A stretch of DNA of 64,000 nucleotides, taken from NCBI RefSeq assembly GCF_003994465.1, contig NZ_RZNX01000001.1:806001-870000 (forward strand), written 5' to 3'. The notes beneath the pieces are model-generated. The model was not told where the DNA came from. It saw only the letters and a list, made by a program, of their open reading frames with translations, and searched no databases. A program made the translations under genes and the position numbers. Shown here piece after piece: positions 41,229-50,359 of this stretch; the first letter of the stretch is position 1, and the number at the start of each line of letters is the position of its first letter. The stretch comes from Paenibacillus zeisoli (GTDB lineage: Bacteria; Bacillota; Bacilli; Paenibacillales; Paenibacillaceae).

Positions 41229-42086
41229 TTATTCCAGACCGCTAAGGCGCTTGGCTGCAATCATCGTATTATTCATCAGCATCGTAATAGTCATAGGGCC
41301 TACTCCGCCTGGTACAGGTGTAATCGGACCGGATACTTCTTTTACACTTTCGAAATCCACGTCACCGGCAAGCTTGCCGTTCTCCAGTCGGTTCACACCT
41401 ACGTCGATGACTACCGCACCCGGTTTTACATAGGAAGCATCAATAAAATTCGCTTTACCGACGGCAACAACCAGAATATCCGCCTGAAGTGTAAGCTCCT
41501 TCATGTTGGCTGTCCGGGAATGACACATCGTCACGGTAGCATTCTCACGCTGCAGCAGAAGGGACACAGGTTTGCCTACAATGTTACTGCGTCCGACGAC
41601 TACAGCATGCTTGCCGGCGATTTCAAGACCTGTGCGTTTAATGAGTTCAATTACACCTGCAGGTGTGCAAGGAAGCAGACTGTCATCCCCAATAACCAAA
41701 TTACCCACATTGACCGGATGGAACCCATCCACATCTTTTTCCACGGCAATGGCGTTGATAACAGACTTCTCGTCAATATGCTTAGGCAGTGGAAGCTGCA
41801 CGAGAATACCATGGATATTGTCCTGTTGATTCAGCTTATCTACCAGAGCCAATAGCTCTTCCTGACTTGTTGACTCTTCCAATTTGTGAACCTCAGAATA
41901 GTAACCAAGGTCATGACATGCCTTGTCTTTATTGCGTACATAGACTTGAGATGCAGGGTCTTCCCCAACGATCACTACCGCAAGACCTGGCTTAAATCCC
42001 TTATCTGCCAGTCTCTCCATCTCCTCACGAAGTCCTTGACGAATCTCCTCAGCTACCTGTTTACCGCTAATTATTGCTGCCGTCAT
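41229..42086 (-). CDS. folD: FolD, methylene-THF dehydrogenase / methenyl-THF cyclohydrolase
   Basis: FolD interconverts methylene-, methenyl- and formyl-tetrahydrofolate in one-carbon metabolism with NADP. The 285-residue sequence has the [13 protein letters not shown] motif (Y50, K54 active site), VQLPLPKHI (~99) and the NADP fold [14 protein letters not shown] (~161-174), ending [23 protein letters not shown] precedes ATG 42086. It lies 32 bp after nusB and 32 bp before xseA. Confidence 0.97.
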   Translation of the reverse strand: MTAAIISGKQVAEEIRQGLREEMERLADKGFKPGLAVVIVGEDPASQVYVRNKDKACHDLGYYSEVHKLEESTSQEELLALVDKLNQQDNIHGILVQLPLPKHIDEKSVINAIAVEKDVDGFHPVNVGNLVIGDDSLLPCTPAGVIELIKRTGLEIAGKHAVVVGRSNIVGKPVSLLLQRENATVTMCHSRTANMKELTLQADILVVAVGKANFIDASYVKPGAVVIDVGVNRLENGKLAGDVDFESVKEVSGPITPVPGGVGPMTITMLMNNTMIAAKRLSGLE

Positions 42087-42118
42087 ATTCTCTCTCCCTC
42101 TCCTTAGATAATTCAGTT

Positions 42119-42565
42119 CTACTGCTTACTCTTCAGCTCGGCAATATCCTGGATCATTTTCCCCAGTACCCCATTCACGAACTTGCCGGATTCGATTGTT
42201 CCGAAATGTTTAGCCAGTTCAATAGCTTCATTCACAACAACTTTGGCAGGCGCGTCGTCACGGTAGATCATCTCATAAGCCGCAAGACGCAGAACTTGAC
42301 GGTCCACCCTGGATAACCGGCTGATCTGCCAACCTTTCAGATAATCTCCGAGAAGTACATCAATTTCGCTTTTCTTCTCCCATACGCCATTGACAAGTTC
42401 AAGAACGAACTCAGGTGTCCCCATGTCGCTTAGTTCGACTTCACTTTCATTCTCTCCACCAGCTTCAGACAAAAGCATCGTTACGGCCTCAGTTGCTTCT
42501 ACTTCATTCATTTCCATTTGGTACAAGCTTTGTACCGCAATTTCTCTAGCTAATCGTCTTTTCAT
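42119..42565 (-). CDS. nusB: Transcription antitermination protein NusB
   Basis: The 148-residue helical protein acts with NusE in rRNA antitermination. The N-terminal [16 protein letters not shown] and the C-terminal [25 protein letters not shown] are family signatures. A Glu-rich insert (~30-43, [14 protein letters not shown]) is longer than in many relatives. GGAGG precedes ATG 42565 directly. Upstream a nested hairpin/terminator region separates it from the amaP genes; accB-accC-yqhY-nusB is the B. subtilis order. Confidence 0.94.
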   Translation of the reverse strand: MKRRLAREIAVQSLYQMEMNEVEATEAVTMLLSEAGGENESEVELSDMGTPEFVLELVNGVWEKKSEIDVLLGDYLKGWQISRLSRVDRQVLRLAAYEMIYRDDAPAKVVVNEAIELAKHFGTIESGKFVNGVLGKMIQDIAELKSKQ

Positions 42566-42663
42566 TAATTTCCTCCTCGAGGTTCACCTCTGGACATCCT
42601 GCTTAAATTCTTGGATGTGATTATTATTAGTTCTTGATCTAGTTTGCATGACTATTGACAGAA

Positions 42664-42768
42664 AAAAACCCGTGAAATGCTCTCCGCAACAAAAAAATGA
42701 GCAGAATTATACGGAAATAATCTTGGCACTCCGTATAGCAGCAGTTTTTTTCGGAGAAAGCATATCAC
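42664..42768 (-). repeat. Nested inverted repeat with terminator character between the DUF2273 gene and nusB
   Basis: The outer arms 42672-42686 (GTGAAATGCTCTCCG) and 42752-42768 pair nearly fully. A7/T7 tracts (near 42691 and 42745) pair inside them, and ATACGGA (42709-42715) pairs with TCCGTAT (42730-42736) around the centre. Read on the minus strand, the outer hairpin is followed by GGG-TTTTTTT-C at 42661-42670. It begins 6 bp after the DUF2273 stop. It can act as a terminator, and its size and nesting also suit a small mobile palindromic element. Confidence 0.7.
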
Positions 42769-42773
42769 AGGAA

Positions 42774-43007
42774 TCATTTAAAAGGACGCCAGCGCGCACC
42801 AAGCCAATCACGTATCTCCGCCCATGGGATGAACGAACCTTGGCCAAGATCTTTATACTTACCGATTGTATAACCGACATACAAGAGCAGCGCGCAGAAA
42901 AGCATGTTCCAAAACCCGAAAAACAGATAGATTGGACATAGTAACAGGGCGGTCGCTAGACCGAGCAAGCGTCCTCCGTGACTCTCCCATATTTGTTTCC
43001 AGAGCAC
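42774..43007 (-). CDS. DUF2273 small membrane protein
   Basis: The 77-residue protein has a family-like N-terminus (LWKQIWESHGGRLLGLATALLL), two transmembrane segments (about 14-33 and 36-54) and a charged cytoplasmic tail. DUF2273 proteins accompany Asp23/AmaP proteins in Firmicutes. The frame is open to GTG 43019; GTG 43007 has AGGGG upstream and gives the normal N-terminus, so I chose it. It lies just after amaP, and its transcript ends in the nested hairpin. Confidence 0.8.
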   Translation of the reverse strand: MLWKQIWESHGGRLLGLATALLLCPIYLFFGFWNMLFCALLLYVGYTIGKYKDLGQGSFIPWAEIRDWLGARWRPFK

Positions 43008-43021
43008 CCTGAAATCCACCC

Positions 43022-43561
43022 CTATTCAACCCGGCTTTTGATCGTAGGAGACTGAACAAGATTAGCAATATACACGGAGACGTAAGATACCGGGATACCC
43101 GTAATCTCCTCAACGTGATCATGGACCTGCCTCTGCACTTCTTCGGTCAGCGTAGGAATGGAACTCTCCCCGTCCACGAGCGCGCGAATGATAATGCTTA
43201 GTCCCGACTCGGTAATCTTGATTCTAGTCTTCACATCCTTGATGCCTCTAACCCGCGATGCAGCTTTGAGGGACAGATTCTCAATCGTCTCTACTGAGAT
43301 TTGGATATCCCCGAATTCCGTCCGCTGGTCAATAGAAGGCAATGAAGCTCTATCCCGCCGGATTGAAATATAGAAGAATCGGATGCTGAGCAGGAACAAT
43401 ACAGCTGCTACTGCAATTGATACATTCAGCAGAGTCTTCTCCTGACTGCTGTCAATACTGAAGGGAACTGCTTCTGTAAAGAGAAGAATCGCAATAACGG
43501 ATAGAATACCAATGCTGAAACTATAGATAAACAGCAGAAGTCTGTCCAAGATTTTTGCCAC
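43022..43561 (-). CDS. amaP: Alkaline shock response membrane anchor protein AmaP
   Basis: The 179-residue protein has two transmembrane helices (about 9-29 and 48-67) followed by a domain related to Asp23, as in AmaP, which tethers Asp23 to the membrane in Staphylococcus aureus. GTG 43561 is preferred to the in-frame GTG 43576, which overlaps the Shine-Dalgarno. In this organism the yqhY (Asp23-like) and DUF2273 genes flank it, so the three form an alkaline-shock set within the accC-nusB block. Confidence 0.85.
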   Translation of the reverse strand: MAKILDRLLLFIYSFSIGILSVIAILLFTEAVPFSIDSSQEKTLLNVSIAVAAVLFLLSIRFFYISIRRDRASLPSIDQRTEFGDIQISVETIENLSLKAASRVRGIKDVKTRIKITESGLSIIIRALVDGESSIPTLTEEVQRQVHDHVEEITGIPVSYVSVYIANLVQSPTIKSRVE

Positions 43562-43591
43562 TGAAACTGCACCCACCTTAAGATTATAGTA

Positions 43592-43618
43592 AACCCCTGA
43601 CGCTGATCGTCAGGGGTT
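43592..43618 (-). terminator. Intercistronic hairpin between yqhY and amaP
   Basis: AACCCCTGACG (43608-43618) pairs perfectly with CGTCAGGGGTT (43592-43602) around ATCAG, then TTTACTATAATC. The T-tract is short, so it may be a weak terminator or an RNA-processing/stability element that lowers amaP relative to yqhY. Confidence 0.6.
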
Positions 43619-43632
43619 AGTCGCTGCATTCA

Positions 43633-44040
43633 TTATTTCACCCTGTGGCTCAGTTCCGACTCCTCGATCTTCTCAGCCGTCTTGAAGATAACGTCATGAA
43701 TATGTACGTTGACCTCGACAACGGTTAGCCCAGTCATGGTCTCAATAGAGCGTTTGACGTTACGCTGAATTTCGGTTGCCACTTCTGGAAGACGGTTCCC
43801 GTATTCCACGATCACAGAAACGTCGACTGCGGCTTCAAGTTGACCGACTTCGACCTTTACTCCCTTGGACAAATTCTTGCGTCCCAGGAGCTCTGCGATG
43901 CCTCCGGCAAAGCCGCCGCTCATGCCTGCAACACCTTTAACTTCAACGGCAGCAAGGCCAGCTATTACTTCAATGACTTCAGGTGCAATCTGGATTTCAC
44001 CAATTTCGGTTTTCTCATATTCAGTAGGAAATGTACTCAT
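43633..44040 (-). CDS. yqhY: Asp23/Gls24-family protein (YqhY)
   Basis: The 135-residue protein has the Asp23 core: IGEIQIAPEVIEVIAGLAAVEVKGV (in segments) and a C-terminal VVEVNVHIHDV strand pair. B. subtilis YqhY is the same length and lies at the same place after accC; its loss disturbs fatty-acid metabolism there. ATG 44040 has GAGG upstream, and the earlier ATG 44052 lies within the ribosome-binding region. A good sigma-A promoter is 70 bp upstream. Confidence 0.92.
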   Translation of the reverse strand: MSTFPTEYEKTEIGEIQIAPEVIEVIAGLAAVEVKGVAGMSGGFAGGIAELLGRKNLSKGVKVEVGQLEAAVDVSVIVEYGNRLPEVATEIQRNVKRSIETMTGLTVVEVNVHIHDVIFKTAEKIEESELSHRVK

Positions 44041-44110
44041 CGTCGTCCTCATCCACCTCTCAATAAGTTTGCGGATGTCTCACTAGTAGGCAAGCGCACT
44101 TATTATAAAT

Positions 44111-44139
44111 ACTATATCATTTTGGGTTCATTATGACAA
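44111..44139 (-). promoter_or_regulatory. Sigma-A promoter of yqhY-amaP
   Basis: TTGTCA (44134-44139), 17 bp, TATAGT (44111-44116) on the minus strand, each 5 of 6 matches, 70 bp before yqhY. Confidence 0.75.
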
Positions 44140-44154
44140 ACCGAGTCCAAGTTA

Positions 44155-45498
44155 TTAAATCTCATTTTCTTCCAGAAATTTAATATCAAAATCCCCACGT
44201 ACGAAGGTTGGATGCTCCAGCAGCTTCTGATGGAATGGAATCGTCGTATGGATTCCTTCTACAGCAAACTCGGACAACGCCCGCTTCATTTTGGCAATAG
44301 CTTCCTCACGAGTAGGAGCCCATACAATTAATTTGGCGATCATGGAATCATAGAATGGCGTTATCACATACCCAGGATATGCACCGCTGTCTACGCGTAC
44401 ACCTGGTCCTCCCGGAGCCAGATAGAAACCAATCTTGCCTGCAGCAGGCATGAAATTACGCGCTGGATCCTCGGCATTAATACGGCATTCAATAGACCAT
44501 CCGTTAATAACTACATCTTCCTGAGAGAAGGATAAAGGATTCCCTTCAGCAACAGAGATCATTTCCTTGATCAGGTCTATTCCTGTAACCATCTCGGTCA
44601 CGGGATGCTCAACCTGAATTCGGGTGTTCATCTCCATAAAGTAGAATTGTCCATCAGGACTCAGCAGAAATTCAAGCGTTCCGGCACCTGAATAGTCAAC
44701 GGCTTGTGCAGCCCTTACTGCTGCCTCTCCCATCTCCTTGCGCTTCTCAGGACTTAGTATAGGACATGGGGCTTCTTCCACCAGCTTCTGTCTGCGGCGC
44801 TGAACGGAACAATCCCGTTCTCCCAAATAGGCTACATTTCCATGTTTATCGGCAATGATCTGAATCTCTACGTGCTTCATGCCTGTAAGGTATTTCTCCA
44901 GGTATACTCCTGCATTACCAAAAGCCTTCTGGGCTTCCTGCTGAGCAGTAGTAATCTGCTGGATCAGAGAATCCTCATCTTCAGCAATCCGGATTCCTTT
45001 ACCGCCGCCGCCGGCTGTTGCCTTGATAATAACAGGGTAGCCGATATCACGTGCCACCATAACAGCCTGATCCATATCCTCGATCAATCCGTCCGAACCT
45101 GGAATAACCGGTACATTCGCCTCGATCATCGTCTGCTTGGCGACAGCCTTATCCCCCATTCGGGTGATCGCATCCGGAGATGGGCCTATAAATGTAATAT
45201 TGCAAGATCCACAAATCTCTGCGAAATCCGCATTCTCGGCCAGAAATCCATATCCCGGGTGGATCGCATCACACTCAGTGAGTGTAGCAACACTCATCAG
45301 ATTCGTAAAATTCAAATAACTGTCTTTGGACAGGGTTGGGCCGATACAATAGGCTTCATCCGCCAATCGGACATGGAGGGAATCCTTGTCCGCTTCTGAA
45401 TATACGGCTACGGACTGAATACCCAGTTCCCGGCAAGCCCGAATAATACGAACCGCGATTTCACCGCGGTTGGCAATTAGTATTTTATGAAATTTCAA
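44155..45498 (-). CDS. accC: Biotin carboxylase subunit of acetyl-CoA carboxylase
   Basis: The 447-residue ATP-grasp enzyme carboxylates biotin on AccB. It shows the ATP loop GGGGKGIR (163-170), [12 protein letters not shown] (~227) and [14 protein letters not shown] (~284-297) motifs. The start is TTG 45498, 8 bp after AAGGAGG. It follows accB, 58 bp downstream, the standard arrangement. The product acts in fatty-acid synthesis in the cytoplasm. Confidence 0.97.
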   Translation of the reverse strand: MKFHKILIANRGEIAVRIIRACRELGIQSVAVYSEADKDSLHVRLADEAYCIGPTLSKDSYLNFTNLMSVATLTECDAIHPGYGFLAENADFAEICGSCNITFIGPSPDAITRMGDKAVAKQTMIEANVPVIPGSDGLIEDMDQAVMVARDIGYPVIIKATAGGGGKGIRIAEDEDSLIQQITTAQQEAQKAFGNAGVYLEKYLTGMKHVEIQIIADKHGNVAYLGERDCSVQRRRQKLVEEAPCPILSPEKRKEMGEAAVRAAQAVDYSGAGTLEFLLSPDGQFYFMEMNTRIQVEHPVTEMVTGIDLIKEMISVAEGNPLSFSQEDVVINGWSIECRINAEDPARNFMPAAGKIGFYLAPGGPGVRVDSGAYPGYVITPFYDSMIAKLIVWAPTREEAIAKMKRALSEFAVEGIHTTIPFHQKLLEHPTFVRGDFDIKFLEENEI

Positions 45499-45556
45499 GT
45501 CTGCATCCTCCTTGGCACCCTAAAGATAGCGTGATAAAACCGCCTTCTTACGTTCA

Positions 45557-46057
45557 TTACTCCGGCTTCACCAGAAAGAGGGGCTGTCCATATTCCACAA
45601 GCTGGCCATTCTCGGCCAAGATTTCAACAATATCCCCTTTAACTTCAGCCTCAAGCTCATTCATCAGCTTCATCGCTTCGATAATGCAGACCGTGGTCTT
45701 GTCGCTGACCTTGTCGCCGAGATTGACATAAGGAGCCTTATCTGGCGAAGAGGAACGATAGAATGTACCTACCATAGGGGAGACGATCGTATGTAAATTC
45801 GCTTTGGCCTCCTGCAATTGCTGGGCAGATCCACCGGACACTGCAGCCGTGGCTTGCTCTGCTGGCGGCTGAATCTGAACTGCTGCCGGCGCCGCTGTTA
45901 CATGAACGGGAGCTGCTGCAGATTGTACTTGTACAACTTCAGTCTTGCCCGGCTTGCGAATCGCAAGTCTAGTTCCCTCATTTTCAATTTCAAGTTCGTG
46001 AATCGAAGTCTGATCCACCAATTTAATAAGCTCTTTGATTTCGTTTAATTTGAACAT
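45557..46057 (-). CDS. accB: Biotin carboxyl carrier protein
   Basis: The 166-residue carrier has a short N-terminal helix (FKLNEIKELIKLVDQT), an Ala/Gln/Pro-rich flexible linker (~45-85) and a C-terminal biotinyl domain with EAMKL (biotinylated K130). ATG 46057 was chosen because AAGGAG lies before it and the family starts with MF-KLNEIKE; the frame is open to 46090. It leads the acc pair behind an extended -10 promoter. Confidence 0.96.
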   Translation of the reverse strand: MFKLNEIKELIKLVDQTSIHELEIENEGTRLAIRKPGKTEVVQVQSAAAPVHVTAAPAAVQIQPPAEQATAAVSGGSAQQLQEAKANLHTIVSPMVGTFYRSSSPDKAPYVNLGDKVSDKTTVCIIEAMKLMNELEAEVKGDIVEILAENGQLVEYGQPLFLVKPE

Positions 46058-46123
46058 TGTCAATTTCACTCCTTCAGCTTTGTAACGCACAAGCCTGGGC
46101 CTTCTTAGAACATAGCATTATGT

Positions 46124-46132
46124 ATTATATCA
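46124..46132 (-). promoter_or_regulatory. Extended -10 promoter of accBC
   Basis: TGATATAAT on the minus strand, 66 bp before accB. The -35 region is weak. Confidence 0.55.
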
Positions 46133-46140
46133 CAAGTCCA

Positions 46141-46170
46141 AGAAATAGAAAGAGCCCAAGATTCTTGGGC
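46141..46170 (-). terminator. Terminator of the spoIIIA operon
   Basis: GCCCAAG and CTTGGGC pair around AAT (46154-46170), followed by TCTTTCTATTTCTT on the minus strand, 68 bp after the spoIIIAH stop. The T-tract is moderate. Confidence 0.6.
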
Positions 46171-46237
46171 CGATTTCCTTACTAAGTGCTTCATATTTGC
46201 CTATAGTTCGCGTTATTTCAACCCTATTCACTCCAAA

Positions 46238-46996
46238 TTACTGAGTTACGTATTGCACTTTAACTTTATCCTGGGTTACACCAAGCTCTTTGATCATCAA
46301 ATCTACGATATTCACCGCTTGCTTCGCTTCGAGCTTGTCACTTAGCACAACTACAGTGTATTGATCGTCTTTCTCTGTCACGACCGCATTCGCATACTGC
46401 TGCTGCAGCTTCCCTTCAATATCTGAAATTTTGGATTCTTTATCCTCCAAGGCTGTCAATTCCTTTTGAGCCTTTGCACTTTCTTCTGCTGATTTCGTTT
46501 GGTCCGCGATTGTCTGTGTGAGCTTGTCATAAAGCTTATTATTCTCTACTTCTCTTTGGTACTGATAATTGGTAATTGCATCATTACCCGCTGTACCCTG
46601 TGCCTCAATCTTCTTCAGCACTTCGGCATCCTTCTGCTGATCATCCGTGGTGACTGCTGATTTATTATCCTTCGTTGTCTTGTCTGCTGCGCTTTTATCA
46701 TCCCCAGCCGCGCTGTCTTTCTTGGCAGTATCCTTCTTGGTATTATCCGACGCACTTGGATCTGCAGCAGGTGTTTTGTCACTGCTGTCTGTCACATCCG
46801 CCACAATGACATCATCTTTTGCCTGAGTCAGAGCTGTGTCTTTGGCATCCGTCTTATCCTGAACAGATACCTGCTGACCCTCGGCTACTTTTGGAGCTTT
46901 TACCGCGGAGTCTTCTGTAAAAAGATAATAGGCAGAGAGGATGACCATTAAGCTGAGCATGGACACAAGCCAAATTGTTTGTCTGTTCGTTTTCAT
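46238..46996 (-). CDS. spoIIIAH: Stage III sporulation protein AH
   Basis: SpoIIIAH in the mother cell binds forespore SpoIIQ to form the feeding-tube channel. The 252-residue protein has one N-terminal transmembrane anchor (about 9-26). A long Asp/Ala/Lys/Thr-rich linker of low complexity follows (~35-130), more extended than in B. subtilis (218 residues). The C-terminal ring-building (YscJ/FliF-like) domain lies at ~140-252. It is the last gene of spoIIIA. Confidence 0.95.
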   Translation of the reverse strand: MKTNRQTIWLVSMLSLMVILSAYYLFTEDSAVKAPKVAEGQQVSVQDKTDAKDTALTQAKDDVIVADVTDSSDKTPAADPSASDNTKKDTAKKDSAAGDDKSAADKTTKDNKSAVTTDDQQKDAEVLKKIEAQGTAGNDAITNYQYQREVENNKLYDKLTQTIADQTKSAEESAKAQKELTALEDKESKISDIEGKLQQQYANAVVTEKDDQYTVVVLSDKLEAKQAVNIVDLMIKELGVTQDKVKVQYVTQ

Positions 46997-47028
46997 TAGA
47001 AATACCTCCTAATATGAATTCAAATTCC

Positions 47029-47676
47029 TTACTGAGTGCCCTTCCTTGGAACTACAGAAATTTGGTACGACGCAACATTCAGACCTTTCTCAACAGCGTC
47101 AACAATCAGCTGCTTGACCACTTTGTTCTCGGCCCCTCGCGCTACAACAAGGACCCCCCGGATCTTTGGCTTGATCTTCTTCGTAATCAGCGGCTTAGAA
47201 TCGCCCGATACCTCATAGGTCACAATCTGTCCATCCCGGGTATACTGGGTTACATGTCTCTTCCCGCCTCCGGCGTCAGTCTCATCGGTCTGTTCCTGGG
47301 AATCCTTCATATTCCGCTGAACCACAACCTCTTCTGTTGAATCGATCGTAACCATGACATCCACCGTACCAACGCCAACGATTTTCTCCAGTATTTCTTT
47401 GGTTCTGTTCTCCAGGTTGCCCTCTATATTGTCAAAAGCACTCTCCCCATCTTCCTGCGGGGAGGCTGCGGAAGTGGTCTGAGTCTGATTCTGAGCTGGT
47501 GGTTCTCGTCCTGCTCCCCCGGTATCAATCTTCTTCACATTTACGAAAGAACTGAACAGCATAAAGGCAACACCAATGAGTCCCAATATGATCAGCAGCC
47601 TTAAAGCATTTATCTTTTTGCCGCCCTCCGGCCCTGCTCCAAGCCATTGTTCAAGCTTCTTCCACCATTTTGCCAA
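47029..47676 (-). CDS. spoIIIAG: Stage III sporulation protein AG
   Basis: SpoIIIAG forms a large ring in the mother-cell membrane of the channel. The 215-residue sequence has an N-terminal transmembrane helix (about 28-46, LRLLIILGLIGVAFMLFSSF) and a ring-building domain (about 90-215) with the VMVTIDSTEEVVVQ strand. TTG 47676 is preferred to ATG 47718 because AAGGAGG lies 8 bp before it, right after the spoIIIAF stop. Starting at 47718 would place it in the spoIIIAF gene. Confidence 0.93.
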   Translation of the reverse strand: MAKWWKKLEQWLGAGPEGGKKINALRLLIILGLIGVAFMLFSSFVNVKKIDTGGAGREPPAQNQTQTTSAASPQEDGESAFDNIEGNLENRTKEILEKIVGVGTVDVMVTIDSTEEVVVQRNMKDSQEQTDETDAGGGKRHVTQYTRDGQIVTYEVSGDSKPLITKKIKPKIRGVLVVARGAENKVVKQLIVDAVEKGLNVASYQISVVPRKGTQ

Positions 47677-47689
47677 CCTCTCCACCTCC

Positions 47690-48463
47690 TTAGTTCTCGG
47701 CTTGTTCCCCAGGCTCATGAATCTTGACCACGGTTCTGGAAATCCCCCAATTCTTTGTCAGTTGATTAACAATTTCCTGGTTTCTTGATGATGGCTTACC
47801 AACAAGCCCCTGTCCCTCGGTTCCTGTGGGTCCCTCTGTTCCAGACTTCGCTTCCTGAGTGGCATTTTCTTTAACGCTAACGTTCACTTTCTCAATCTGT
47901 TTGATCACTGGAACCGAAATTGCTGATTTTGGCTTCTCTTCATTAGGGCGGGATGCTTCGGATTCAGGCTGCTGATTCTCTGCAAGAAACACCTCAACCT
48001 GATTAATTACTGGCTTCTCGGCAGATTGCTGCTGCTCATCTTCCTGTTGGCTTGCTTGTCTATTTACGGCAAGTGTGACTTCCACCCGATCGACCTGGAT
48101 TTCCGTCTGGCTCTCAATCTGCTGCTCCATCTCCTTTGCCACCTCCTGTCCCGCCCATTTGAGGGACTGCGCTTCTTGTTTCTTGCGGAGTGCCAACCCT
48201 TGCTGAACAATCTGATGAGTACTGCTGCCATCCACCTCAGGATCAAGCTCTTTGGCAGCTTGATTCAGAGCCGTCTGCAGCTTCTGCGCCGGGTCACCGC
48301 CGATCAGCTTGACCACTGGAGACATAAGCGTTAGCAGAATGAGCAGACTGACAACAAGCCTGACATATCGCTCGAACGAGCGGTTCGGCAGAAGCAGGTC
48401 AATAAAACCTGCCAATAGAACAACGAATATAATTTCCTTCAGCCAACTGCCAATCCAGGTCAT
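47690..48463 (-). CDS. spoIIIAF: Stage III sporulation protein AF
   Basis: The 257-residue protein has two N-terminal transmembrane helices (about 7-24 and 35-52) and a soluble ring-building domain. The middle carries a Gln/Glu-rich, low-complexity insert (~115-185) longer than in B. subtilis SpoIIIAF (206). It is part of the SpoIIIA export apparatus. AAAGGAG precedes ATG 48463. Confidence 0.94.
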   Translation of the reverse strand: MTWIGSWLKEIIFVVLLAGFIDLLLPNRSFERYVRLVVSLLILLTLMSPVVKLIGGDPAQKLQTALNQAAKELDPEVDGSSTHQIVQQGLALRKKQEAQSLKWAGQEVAKEMEQQIESQTEIQVDRVEVTLAVNRQASQQEDEQQQSAEKPVINQVEVFLAENQQPESEASRPNEEKPKSAISVPVIKQIEKVNVSVKENATQEAKSGTEGPTGTEGQGLVGKPSSRNQEIVNQLTKNWGISRTVVKIHEPGEQAEN

Positions 48464-48489
48464 GGAATCTCTCCTTTCCTAGTCCATTG

Positions 48490-49680
48490 TCATCGCATCA
48501 TCACCGTGATATTGCCGGCTGTGAGCATGATGGTAATGGCCAGAAAGAACATCAAGCCAACGGCGGCCATGGCCGCAAATACATAGATCATGCTCTTGCC
48601 TATCGTCTCCAGACAGGTTACGACAGGTGTATCCCCAAGCGGCTGCATAACTGCGGCAGATAAGTTATAGATCAGCGCAAGGGTAAGGATTTTGATCGCA
48701 GGAAAAGCACATAGGAAGAGGATTATAATGACACCTACGAGGCCGACCGCATTCTTCACCAGCAGAGAGGCCGAGATGACGGTATCCGTCGCATCTGCAA
48801 ATACTTTACCGACCACTGGGACGAAGTTTCCTGTTACGTACTTGGCAGCCCTGAGAGTAACCCCGTCGGCAACAGAACCTGTGATTCCTTTTACCGAGAT
48901 GACTCCGAGAAAGACCGTAAGTAGAACGCCGAGCAAGCTCATGCTGATGGTCCGCAGCAGATTCGCCAGCTGTGTCAGCTTGTACTTGTCCGACAAAGAG
49001 CTGACAATGTGCAGCACTGCCGAGAAGAACAGCAGCGGAAACACCACTGTACGTACGAGTGTTCCAACTGTATGCACCATGAATACAACAAGCGGGTGTG
49101 TAACCGTTACGGTTACGATGTTCCCCATCGAAGCCAGCATGGTGAATAGCAGAGGGACCATGGCCATCATGAAATCGATCATGTCTTTGATGGCATCCGA
49201 AGCGTAGCCAATGGCCACGTTAAAACTGTTAATCGCCAAGATTAGAATGACCATATAACAGATCGAGTAGGCTACTTTGCTGACATTTCCCCGTTCAAAT
49301 GCGGTCTGCAGCGTTTCAAGGATCAAGCTGAATACGGTTAGAATTACAATCGTGACCAAGATATGACCGTTGTACAGCACCTCATGCCACATGTATTTAA
49401 GCAGAGCGGACATTCCGGCCTTTAAGTTGAACTCTTGCCCTCCAGGCAGCAGCATATCCATGAAGGAAGGAACCTTATCGTCCGGAAAAAAACCCCCGTA
49501 GTCCTTCATCAGATGCTTCCAATAAGTCTCGACCTGATCCGTTGGCAGATCAGACGCCTGCTGCTTCATCCAGCCTTCGTCCTGTGACTGTGCGAACAGC
49601 TTCGCCGGCCAGAAGATCATAAAGCCGAGTATGAAGAGGATCAGCGTTCTCTTTTGCCAATTCAGGTCGTAGAGCTTCAT
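48490..49680 (-). CDS. spoIIIAE: Stage III sporulation protein AE
   Basis: The 396-residue polytopic protein has a cleavable N-terminal signal (about 1-30), an extracytoplasmic stretch with a conserved DKVPSFMDMLLPG segment, then seven or so membrane helices from ~98. It is the likely translocation pore of the SpoIIIA complex. ATG 49680 is preceded by a weak AAGG; the length matches B. subtilis (399). Confidence 0.95.
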   Translation of the reverse strand: MKLYDLNWQKRTLILFILGFMIFWPAKLFAQSQDEGWMKQQASDLPTDQVETYWKHLMKDYGGFFPDDKVPSFMDMLLPGGQEFNLKAGMSALLKYMWHEVLYNGHILVTIVILTVFSLILETLQTAFERGNVSKVAYSICYMVILILAINSFNVAIGYASDAIKDMIDFMMAMVPLLFTMLASMGNIVTVTVTHPLVVFMVHTVGTLVRTVVFPLLFFSAVLHIVSSLSDKYKLTQLANLLRTISMSLLGVLLTVFLGVISVKGITGSVADGVTLRAAKYVTGNFVPVVGKVFADATDTVISASLLVKNAVGLVGVIIILFLCAFPAIKILTLALIYNLSAAVMQPLGDTPVVTCLETIGKSMIYVFAAMAAVGLMFFLAITIMLTAGNITVMMR

Positions 49681-49701
49681 TGCACCTTGTCCCCATTTCT
49701 G

Positions 49702-50091
49702 CTATACCGGCAGCAGCTTCATAATAGTCTCGATAATGATGCCGATGATCGGAATCGCGAGCACCATAATTAGCACTTTGCCGGCGAGTTCAATTTTTGA
49801 GGCGATACTTTCTTGCCCTGCATCACGTACAATTTGGGCACCGAATTCAGCGATATAAGCAATCCCGATAATTTTCAGGATAGTCTTAAGATAGATCATC
49901 TGGACGCCAGAGGCTTTGGCCAGTTCTTCAAGCACATCAATAATGGAACTGATTTTGCTAATTAGAAGTAGAAAAATAGTAATCCCGGTAAAAGCGGCAA
50001 TCAGAAAAGCAAAGATCGGCTTCTGTTCTTTAATGACCAGGATCAGTACCGCTGCAAGCAGCCCGAGTCCGACGATCTGGATAATCTCCAT
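49702..50091 (-). CDS. spoIIIAD: Stage III sporulation protein AD
   Basis: The 129-residue membrane protein has three to four helices, and its YLKTILKIIGIAYIAEFGAQI stretch (given in pieces: 77-97) is typical. It resembles export-apparatus subunits of the type III secretion FliQ class. AGGAGG precedes ATG 50091, and it follows spoIIIAC by 10 bp. Confidence 0.95.
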   Translation of the reverse strand: MEIIQIVGLGLLAAVLILVIKEQKPIFAFLIAAFTGITIFLLLISKISSIIDVLEELAKASGVQMIYLKTILKIIGIAYIAEFGAQIVRDAGQESIASKIELAGKVLIMVLAIPIIGIIIETIMKLLPV

Positions 50092-50101
50092 GCCGGGCCT
50101 C

Positions 50102-50305
50102 CTACTGGAAAAGGAAAATCGTTTTAATTTCTTGGAATAGGCTGTCCAGCATCCGAATGACCATAAACAGAACGACTACAAATCCAATCAAGGTCACCCA
50201 ATGCGCCATGTCCTCTTTGCCCATTTGCTTCAGCACCGTGTGAATCATCGCAATAATAATACCGATGCCCGCGATCTGGAAAATGGCATTAACTTCTAAA
50301 TTCAT
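50102..50305 (-). CDS. spoIIIAC: Stage III sporulation protein AC
   Basis: This 67-residue protein has two transmembrane helices (about 8-26 and 36-56), as in B. subtilis SpoIIIAC (68). It is a small membrane subunit of the SpoIIIA complex. AGGTG precedes ATG 50305. Confidence 0.95.
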   Translation of the reverse strand: MNLEVNAIFQIAGIGIIIAMIHTVLKQMGKEDMAHWVTLIGFVVVLFMVIRMLDSLFQEIKTIFLFQ

Positions 50306-50359
50306 GAGAAGGCACCTCGCTATCTATTTAGAGCGGATGGAGCAATGCCCTGGAGGATT

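Noticed and set aside
48692..49207. Plus-strand open frame antisense to spoIIIAE
   Set aside because: Ser/Thr-rich translation arises from reversed hydrophobic codons; no start signals.
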